A stretch of DNA of 64,000 nt from Phialophora verrucosa (Eukaryota > Ascomycota > Eurotiomycetes > Chaetothyriales > Herpotrichiellaceae), in NCBI GenBank assembly GCA_002099365.1, contig MSED01000014.1, positions 1,798,001 to 1,862,000 on the forward strand, read 5' to 3'. Shown here piece by piece: positions 55,915 through 64,000 of this stretch. Made by a program: the position numbers and the translations under genes. The first letter of the stretch is position 1. Every line of letters begins with the position of its first letter. The notes beneath the pieces were generated by a model. It was not told where the DNA came from. It searched no databases and worked only from the letters and a program-made list of their open reading frames with translations.

Positions 55915-58900
55915 GTTGAAGTTTGTAGACTGGAAACGGATCCCTCAAAGGCCCAGACTCGAGACGCAGTTGCAAACATGCTGCAACAGGACCGATTTCC
56001 ACGAAGCTCGGCGGCGGCGGCCAAAAACTTACGAGTTACAAGCAGTTCGCAGGCCATTCCGGATTGGGAGTGAAATTGATGCCGCCCTGTGGTATCTCAG
56101 AGAGCTAACAATAATTGGGGCGTTTTCCAGAGGATCCTCCGCAGATGCAGGTTACCGACCACCGTGTTTAAAGCAGCGCCGACATCGTCGCGCCTACTAC
56201 ACATGCCTCCAAGGCCGCCCAAGATCCTGAGACGCCAGCAAGTTCCCTCCTACTCCCACGAACACTTTGAAAAGATGCATAATTCTGTAAACCGAAGCGC
56301 TCACGCCGGGGGAAATGGACAGGCAATACACGGATATAAGACTGAATCATCCTCTTCGAACACATTCAGAATCACGCCCGGTTTGTCCTGGCCTCCTTAG
56401 CATACATTAACACCCTCGACAATACATCCATGAACTGTCAGATTCACGAGCAAGATGATTCCTGTAAACCGTGTGCTTCAAGATCAGTACTCGTGAGAGA
56501 GGGTGGATCGGCTATTGGCCGACACTTTTGACCTGGCCACCACTACATACAGAGTGTTCAATTGACAATGCACGGTTGCTCAAAACCCGGGACATGCTTG
56601 AGAAAGACGGCGGCCGAACTGTTCACGACTTCGACCCTCCATTTTTTCAAGCTCCCACGCCACCTCGACGAGAAACCATTGGACTTTGCCAATTGAGGGC
56701 GACGATGGCGCGCGGAGAGGGGAGAGAAGGAAGGATGCTCGAAGAGCCCGTGTTGAATGTATCTCATCAATTCTTCTGAGATCTGTCTGTCTGACCGTTG
56801 AACCGGCCTTCGCCGGACGAAGCTTCCTTCCGAATACAACCATATTTCAAAACTTCAACTGAAGACTTGGGTCAACCCCGCGTTTGAGCAGAGCACAATT
56901 CGCAATGTTCCCAATGCATACAATACATCCTTGAGCCGGACTGTCACTACCGGATCGCGTAGATAGACCGCACAGGACGGCCCTCTGAACGCTGGGTGCC
57001 AAGATGATCCGATAGGATGGGATGAGTTGAGGAGAAGATGGCGCCTTGCTCTGATCTCCCGAACTGTTGCATTGTCAGAACTGAAGCCGGGCGAACTTCA
57101 TCGATTGGAAGGAGCGCCGGGTTTTATTGCCAAGCAGGGACTTGACCGTCTCCTTTGGACTGATGGCACTGTAGTTGATCCAGAGGACTCAAACAAGACA
57201 CTGGAGGCTCCGATGCCAACCTGCGTCCATCGAGTCACAAATACATGGCCCAGTTCGATCCTCCTGTTGCGGCGGTCGCACGTCGCGCTTTCTCATCTTC
57301 TCGCGCGCAGGCGGCTTTGGTCTCCCTCGCTTTCCATTCGAGATGTGGTCCATTCTTGTAGCCTCCACAGCAGGCCCGAAACTGGTCGCTACCTGTCGGA
57401 CATTCATGGCCAAAGTGGCCGCCTGTGCAAAGTAGGCACAGGCCCTTCTTTGAAGTCGTTGCCCGGTTGGCCATCAACATGGCTCAAGCTTTCGGATTGC
57501 GCAGGGTTCTCCTTTCAAGTTGTGCTCTCGATTCTACTATAAGTGTCGCTTGGTTGGATCCTGAATCAACAGGCTCGTTTGTGGGTAGTGACTGAAATGT
57601 GATGTGGGATCTCAGGTGACTAGTTCCAAACAATGTCCGCCAACGACTTTATATCTCGGGACAGATGCACCATTATCCTCATTCCGCATCGCTACAGGGT
57701 GGTTTAGCCCAGCTTTCCCAAGATCACACCGAGATGAGGATCAGGCTTCATGACTTCGACGCTTGGTCCCCACCACCTGTTTGAATGTATTGAACTTTGA
57801 GCAGTCGAGCCAGTTATGGTCTCAGTCCTGACTGGCCTCCGACGATGTCGGAGGTGTTACCGTGGTTCTGGGACCAGGTTGAGGAGGCTGAATGGTGCAG
57901 TTGGCGATGACGGATTCTGGTCCATTCAAGCCCTCCATCTCAGTAGGAAGTAAAGGGAGGTTCAACATAAGGCTGAAGAGTGATTGGCTCCCATGCACCT
58001 TGCACCTGAGTCCCTTGCCGCGTGTATCCCACATGCATAGCGACAGAGACACATACAGGCATCGAAAACAGACACACAGACATAGACTTCATACAGGAGC
58101 TCGCAGAACTGCATACTTACTGGCCCAGATTGACGTTTCAGTACAGAAGGCGACTAAGCCTCATGCGGAAGACTGGCGCACATGGGGTGAGTCGAGCGCG
58201 GCATCCCCCGCCAGGATGGTGCCTTGTAGGTCAGGAGCGAGCGTGCGTGCTGTCAAATGTCCAGCGTCAGATGTCCGTGCGGAAGCTTCCAAAGGAGTTG
58301 CGTCGAAGGTCGAAACTCGACGCAACAAACCAAGTCGGCCACGGGGAGAAGCATCCGATCAGAAGCAGACACGAGAATTGCCTACGCAAGGACTGCCTGC
58401 CTACCTGCCTGCTGACTTTGGCAATCCTATACGAGTAAGAAACTCTCGCCGTGATGGGATGTACTCTGAGGCCGACCGAGGAGGTGTGAAGCACCAAGTA
58501 TGACAGTGAGGAGGAAGCGCACATGCCATGGATGCCATTGCCGCAGCGAGAGGGATCCAGGCAAGTCGGGAAACGAAAGAGCGAAGCCTGATTACGGAGC
58601 ATTTCTCCGGAGGTTTCAGCTCTGCCACAAGTACTGATTGCATCTGTACGACCTGGAGTAACGAAGGTGGGATGAGGTCTGAGTGAAAAGTGAATGGTTC
58701 CGAGCTGAGTTCTGCGCATTGATTACCCATTGGCATCTCCGCGTCTTGACTCATGTGTCCTTCGTGATCCCCTCAACTCGAGTCAAAATGACCCTCGACT
58801 CCTCGTGTTCAGTGCCCGTCACGCACGTCACTTCGGCCGCCTGCGAGGTGTCACTGTGCAATTATGCTCGCTCTGCCTGTGTCTGAGACCCGTGTGAAGG

Positions 58901-59909
58901 AGCCAGTGTGTCTCCACTGGTGGCGGTCGATCAACCGACCCGATCCAAATCGAGCGTGCATGGGTTTGAGCGCGAATCCGAGTACGAACAGAGGTGCTCA
59001 TCATGCTCATCCTCATGCTCATGACCAGGCGACTTGCAAACGAGCAGAAAAGGCACACACACACGGAGTCAAATACGAGGAAGTACCCCACCATCCCCAT
59101 TATATCCCGATGCTGGAGCATGCAAGTCATGAGGCCTAGTAATCCAAACCGAAATGAAGTGAAAACTGACTCAACTCGACGTGACTACATTGTAACGAGT
59201 TGATTAGGATAGCGAACGAAACGGTTCGATCCCGTCCGCTTGAAGAGCACCCCCCTTGTCAAGTTCAATCGCCATTTCGATCTGCACACCCGATCGTCAT
59301 TTCGCTGGCCTTCGCTTCGCTTGACCTTGCTTCGATCTAGAGGCACAAGCGGAATATCCGAGCTGCATACCTCTTTCGTACCCTACTCAGGCAGACAGCA
59401 GGCTAGCGTCGACCGGAGGTTAGCTTGCATGATGTGATCAAAACGTGATATGATAGTAATAACGAGGTCAGGCTGCTGAAGTCAGTGACTCACGCAACGC
59501 GAGATGTCGGATTGCACTGGACAGGACAAGACATGACATGAAATCTCTCGCGCGTAAACTCAGGTCAATTTACTACATGTGGAGTATGTACAGAGTGCAC
59601 GGCATTGTAGAGTCGTAGGTACATATCGCATCAGTAGTAGTTAAAGGAGTGTGATATTGGACCATTGCACGTCGAGAACTGATCGTCGACGATTGACGAT
59701 TGAAGCACTGATCCGCCTAAAATATTGAACCGCCGACATTCAACGACCAACATTTGCAGGTTTGACGCATAGGATCGAGAACGTCGGCAAAGCGAACAAA
59801 AACATCCGAAATCAACGCCGACGTTAACACTGTTTCTGGTCTCTGGTCCTCTCTGCTCTTAAGTCTCCAATCTCCGCTAGAGGGCCCCTTTCTCTAGTGA
59901 GTGCACAAG
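55915..59909. other. Intergenic of 4 kb
   Basis: Apart from a weak minus-strand candidate at 57235-57480 nothing is supported. The 171-codon plus-strand frame at 57027-57542 has no ATG start. A patch of overlapping CGACGATTGACGATTGA words lies near 59690-59705. A tRNA-like T-loop at 59222-59238 was examined and rejected. Confidence 0.5.
57235..57480 (-). CDS. Candidate small zinc-knuckle-like ORF or gene relic
   Basis: An ATG-initiated 81-codon frame contains CLLCTGGHFGHECP followed by FRACCGGYKNGPH, a Cys/His spacing reminiscent of CCHC zinc knuckles though not the exact CX2CX4HX4C pattern. An Arg/Lys/Ala-rich helix (REDEKARRATAA) follows. It may be a remnant of a retroelement Gag-like or nucleic-acid-binding protein. 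No flanking element structure is visible, and chance cannot be excluded. Confidence 0.25.
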   Translation of the reverse strand: MLMANRATTSKKGLCLLCTGGHFGHECPTGSDQFRACCGGYKNGPHLEWKARETKAACAREDEKARRATAATGGSNWAMYL

Positions 59910-61687
59910 TTAGACAATGGCCACACTACTCGGGGATCGTTTCCAATTCTCCGATATGCAATGTGTATTCTCCGAGACCGCGTGCAGCAGCCGGCCTGCT
60001 TTTTCGGGGTTTGGGTATAGCACGTATCCTGATTGGACTATAGACGTAGTGGAGGGGAGGACGGAGTGGAGGAAGGACGGGTCCCTGTTCGTCGAATGCC
60101 TGTTGCAAGCTAGAGTAAGTGGCTTGTAGTTCACAGTTCGACCGCCTTCTCTCACCATTGGTGTGGAGCCGTAAGGGGCCTCGACTGGGGGTGGCAGGGA
60201 CAGCGGGCTACCATGGACCCAAGTTCGGGACTTGATGGGTACGGGTGATGGCAAAGTGGTCGTCAAGATCTGATTGAGAGACTCACTGGACGTCATGGGC
60301 GCATGGGGTGCGAGATCACGGTCCGAGACTGGATCGAGTTGTAAACCAGACGTCCAGGTTCGGCTGGGTAATGGGCTGGATGAGACGGCCTCGGCGAGCG
60401 CTGGACTGGAGGCGAACGTGTGGTTGAGTGTTGCCTTAGTCGGCAGGAATTTAATCGCTGGTAATGTCGGAGGACCTTCGAAGAATCCCTCATCAACCTC
60501 GGTCGTCCGTGGTGGCGCGTCAGGCGTTATGCGACGATGAAACGGGGGAGGCCACTTCGAGCATGGGGAGAGTGGCAGGCCGAGTGCAGAATTATCTGGC
60601 GATGATATTGGCTGACTCGGCGCGTGGCCAAACTGTTCCGATATTGGCACAATCGGTGGATATCTTGGCCGCTCTGGTAGTGACAATGTCGTTCGATAGC
60701 TGGGCCGCTCTGGCACTGAATGACTCGGTGGATGGCTTGGCTGCTCTGATATTGGCATCAGCAGTTCGTTGCCTGGCGAATGTGCTACCGGCATGCCCTG
60801 CTGCCCATAGTGAGGCCAACATCGTGTTGCCGTAGCTTGGTTTTGGTGGACAGGCTGACATGGTCCTAGCTGCCTTGGGCTAGAGGCCGAGTTCGAAATG
60901 GCTTGCCAGCACGCCGCGGGTCCCGGACGAGGTGCAGGACGAGGCAATAATATCTGTTCGAGCGGTAGGCGTCGAGAGGAATGGACGAGGGGGGTTTCTT
61001 CACGATCGGGCTTAACGAATATACCGGGTGATCGCGGGGTCGGAGGATCCGACCCTACGGGTGCCATAGACGAAGTCGTGCTCGCCGGTGAGGCCGTGGG
61101 TACCTGCCAGCTGTTTCGAAAGTACGCCCGGAGTTGGGGGTCCGAGCTGTTGCTGCCGTTAGCATCAGCCACGTGGTTGAGGAGCGGTGAGCATACAAAT
61201 CCATCGGCAGATCTGAGTCCAAGGCCCCTGGTGGCCGCCTGCGCGCCGCTGCCCATTCCTGCATCCATTGCGGTGCAGCAGAGCTCGTCATCCACTCAGG
61301 TGTAACAGAGCCCGTCCTCATCCACTCCAGTGTAGCAGAGCTGGCAATCGCGGCTTGCTCCTGATGTGACTGCGGTCCTTTGGAATATGTAACCACGTTG
61401 TTCGATGCCGGCTCCCTCCCACCCCGGGGCGCGAAGCTCGTGTCAGTGGCTCCTTCCGGCCAGGCCCGCGCTCCGTCAGAACGAATGCTCGCCTTGCCGG
61501 ACTTGGCCTTCTTGTTAGGTGGAGGGGAGACAGTTTCTGTAGCTGGCTTATGACTCAACTGTGGCCCGTCGGAAGACGTGCCCCAGTCAATGGATTTGCG
61601 CTTCTTACCACAACCTTTGGTAGTGCTCGAGGCCTGGGCTCCAACCTCTCCTGATTTGGCCATTGCAGTTTGGATGGACGTGGACAT
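59910..61687 (-). CDS. Low-complexity Pro/Ser-rich protein of unknown function
   Basis: Two overlapping open frames join through a 50-nt intron. Exon 1 is 61687-61197 and exon 2 is 61146-59910, giving about 575 residues. The intron has donor gtatgc, a canonical GCTAAC branch site 18 nt before its end, and acceptor CAG, with phases closing. Exon 1 has a basic NLS-like stretch (CGKKRKSIDWG, PNKKAKSGKAS) and a triple LEWM / PEWM / PQWM repeat. Exon 2 is rich in Pro, Ser and Thr with degenerate repeats around PERPSY / PERPRYPP / ISEQPSHPP. No domain, membrane segment or signal peptide is visible. It is most likely a disordered nuclear or cytosolic protein. The intron model is supported by its branch site, but the C-terminal exon could contain further introns I did not see. 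Confidence 0.65.
60599..60770. repeat. Degenerate tandem repeat of about 39-42 bp within the Pro/Ser-rich gene
   Basis: About four imperfect copies containing TTGGC(C/T)GCTCTG, GATATTGGCA or GACTCGGTGGAT words. On the coding strand they translate to SEQPSHPPSHS, PERPSYRTTLSL, PERPRYPPIVPI and SEQFGHAPSQPI. The reading frame is kept through the array. Confidence 0.7.
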
Positions 61688-64000
61688 AGATAGTGCAGAG
61701 CTGATGGAGGGGGGAGAGAGGTGGAATGTTCATGAGAGAAAGGTGCTGAAGGAAGGGTCCCTTCTGACTTAAATGCCAGTAGAACGAGCACAGTGTTCAA
61801 GGCACTCTCGCGTATCTTGTATATGAACTGTCACGTTCCGACATCCCCAGCTCCACCACCCCAATCCCCAAGTCAGGAGGGGTGTGGAGTCTGTATTGAA
61901 CAAGGAATGCTCAGATCGTGAGGCGAGGGGCTGCATCGCCTCAGGCTGCGGCATGGAGGGAATCCGGAGAGTCTGGTTCAGGAACTTACTGGGTACTCGT
62001 ACTTGGAGGACAGTATGCAGCTGGCGCCTCACTGCCCCTTGCTGCTCAGGGCACTACTCGTGCGACGAGCTTGCGATGGCCACACGAAGCAACCAAGTCC
62101 AGTTACTCCTTCCGCATTTGTCGTGGTCGTGGCCCGATGCGCCGTCGAGACGACCAGGCAGACTCGACCCATGTATCAGACTCCCAGAGCTTTTTCTTGT
62201 GCTGAGTCCGAGGAGACCAGAAAGCTGGACCAAAACTTCGGAAGACCTGGGATGGAGCTGATTCCCATGAGATCAGAGCTCGATTAGCGACACACCCTTA
62301 TCTTTTGCATCCTCGCCTGCACCCTATCACCAAGTCGCTTTTGGTATACAAGACTCCACCCATTGGACTGATTTGTCGGTCAAGATCCGCGATTCCCAAC
62401 TCTGGTGTGACCTCCATCAGCTTCCAAATCGGGAACCGACATGATCCCGTCAGCGAACATCATGGCAGGGATGGTAGTGCTAGGCACTGGAGCGGATCCT
62501 GACAAGCGACAGACTTTGCTTCCCCAGTAGACCCCTGCTAGTCCGTCGAGCCTCGGCGGACCCCTCTGTTGACCTCCAAGCGCGGACAAACGCAGCCGCT
62601 GATGCATGAGACGTCCATTCCAACTAAGACTTGCAACGAACGGCCCCCGATCCCCTGCAGTTGAACGAGTTGTGCCATGGGAAGTATTTCCAGGGAAGGC
62701 CCTCGGAAAAGTAGGGTTTCGTCGACTCATGGTTCTCGAAAGCCAACTAACTTTGCACCATATGAAGATCGTGTACGGACTAGGACGGGTGGAAGTGGTC
62801 GCCGGAGTGCGAAGGCGCGTCCAAGGTCGGCGTCTATGTGGACGAGCCGCAAGAATGCTTGTGCAAAGCGTCAGATGCTGCCTTCTAATTTGCTTGACCT
62901 GCATGAGCACCGGCCGCAACTTCCCTGAAAAACCAATAAGTCTGCTATCAGACCCGCTGCGGACCGTGAGATCGCGGAAGAGACAATCCCCCTCCCGGGG
63001 TTGTTATGGGGGTTATCAAGCCACAAGAACGACCATAGAATACGCGAGCACCTAGTCGAGGATCTGACCTCTGGAACGTCACGATTTGCCCCTTCAAAGG
63101 CCTAAACCACCCATTATCGACTGCTATCAATCCTGTCAAAGGGCCGACCGTCAATAACCACAGTGTGCTGCGGGTTGAGCTCCTGTCCCTAGCTAGTAGT
63201 GCAGAGGCGCAATCCCTGCAAGCATCTGGTAATTGCTGCCGTGACAGCCTCAGGCAGTGTCGGAAGATGTTGGACGCGAATGCGAGCAGCTCCAGGCGGT
63301 TTGCAAGGCCCCACCTGGAAGGTCATTTGCATGATCCGATGGAATGATTAAAGCCATGGTTCTCGAGTAGTGTTGTCGGAGTCAGTCCAAGTCTCGTGTT
63401 TGCAGCAAAGCTAACCCGTAACCAGAATTGCTTCATGACTTCCCATGCTCTCGCAAGAGATACCGCCAATTGGGCCGAGAGCGAGCAACTGGTAGGTATC
63501 AAGCCACTTCTGCCGTCCAGTCGCGACAAGAGTAGATCGTGGTCAGGCTGTGGGAAACACGGAACCTTGAGCGCGAAAAATAATGGGTTCTGCACTGGTG
63601 GAGAGTGCCAAAGCAGGATCACACCTGCAGATCTCTCAGCTTGAGCATGCCGGGAAGGGCAACAGCTTCGGATGAGTGATGGAGCCTAGGCCGCCTCCCA
63701 AGCGCCGAAGTCTATCGAGACTCTGGCAAGTGGCCTCTTGCAGGGGGAAGGTCGTCACTCATGACGGAGGGATGGACAATAACAGTACGACCATAGTTGT
63801 CACTTCGGACTAGACCTGTGGTTCTCAACCACTGGGATCTTGACGAGGCGGAGTTGTCTTCAACCGCAGCCACGGCTGCATCGCCCGACAACAACCAGAG
63901 TGGAAATGACTGGGTTCAGCTTCGCGCCTCAGGTCGACCCACAATTCACAATACGAGGACTGTACCTCAGAGCGTCTGTGCCTTATGGCGTCTGCAAACT
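61688..64000. other. No supported gene up to the right edge
   Basis: The left part is the promoter of the Pro/Ser-rich gene; an octamer TACTCGTA is at 61994. An 83-codon ATG-initiated frame at 62677-62928 is Arg/Ser-rich but unrecognised. Nothing near the right edge looks like the start of a recognised gene. Confidence 0.5.

Noticed and set aside
57027..57542. 171-codon plus-strand open frame
   Set aside because: It starts with TTG, has no protein-like features and is antisense to a slightly better minus-strand candidate.
59222..59238. tRNA-like T-loop GGTTCGATCCCG
   Set aside because: The T stem pairs only over four bases, and no A box, D arm or acceptor stem could be found upstream.
62677..62928. 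83-codon Arg/Ser-rich frame, considered as a Zn2Cys6 or RNA-binding remnant
   Set aside because: The cysteine spacing does not fit Zn2Cys6 in any frame, and no continuation exon could be justified.
1..64000. Intact transposon, CRISPR array, prophage or rRNA operon
   Set aside because: No transposase or reverse-transcriptase motifs, terminal repeats with target duplications, spacer arrays or rRNA sequence were seen; the genome is eukaryotic.

Overview
This window is nuclear DNA from a filamentous ascomycete (Pezizomycotina). Almost every recognisable gene carries short introns (about 40 to 200 bp, mostly GT-AG with CTAAC-type branch sites). The proteins are typical fungal ones: a MUP1-like amino-acid permease, branchpoint-bridging protein, a Ure2-like GST, a cytochrome b561 fusion and an Mba1-like mitochondrial protein. 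There are no operons, no CRISPR, no rRNA or tRNA gene that I can support, and no intact transposon. A more exact placement (for example Eurotiomycetes or Dothideomycetes) would be a guess.

Layout. 0-1 kb: the 3' part of an unrecognised gene whose stop codon lies in an 18-bp minisatellite. 2.6-4.6 kb (-): amino-acid permease with one frameshift. 6.6-10.1 kb (+): two unrelated short-chain dehydrogenases. 11.7-12.7 kb (+): sulfotransferase-fold protein. 13.6-15.7 kb (+): splicing factor BBP. 17.0-17.6 kb (+): twin-CX9C mitochondrial protein. 17.6-24.2 kb: gene-poor. 24.2-24.9 kb (+): acidic fungal protein of unknown function. 24.9-31.8 kb: gene-poor. 31.8-35.7 kb (+): a tight run of Asterix (seven exons, three of them 12-17 nt), translation factor eIF1 and EOS1. 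36-37 kb: complex minisatellite. 37.5-39.6 kb (-): borate/bicarbonate-type transporter. 40.2-41.1 kb (+): glutathione transferase. 44.0-46.6 kb (-) and 47.2-48.2 kb (+): divergent cytochrome b561 fusion and cystinosin. 51.1-53.1 kb (+): C2H2 zinc-finger protein. 54.7-55.9 kb (-): Mba1/mL45-like protein. 59.9-61.7 kb (-): low-complexity Pro/Ser-rich protein. The last 2.3 kb holds nothing I can support.

The genes do not form a pathway or a secondary-metabolite cluster. They are mostly housekeeping genes in separate cellular systems: splicing, translation initiation, ER membrane biogenesis and N-glycosylation, mitochondrial import and translation, transport and redox. I rebuilt exon structures by hand from splice sites, reading phase and family resemblance; where the phases close exactly, confidence is high.

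The most interesting signals are gene-structural and regulatory. (1) BBP, which binds branch sites, has five CTAAC elements in one of its own introns, one a perfect TACTAAC next to the donor. (2) Asterix is split into microexons that simple open-reading-frame scans miss. (3) EOS1 has a duplicated 3' splice site whose two acceptors are 27 nt apart and in frame. (4) The octamer TACTCGTA/TACGAGTA occurs about 16 times, almost only between genes, where about two are expected by chance. No new defence or mobile system is evident.
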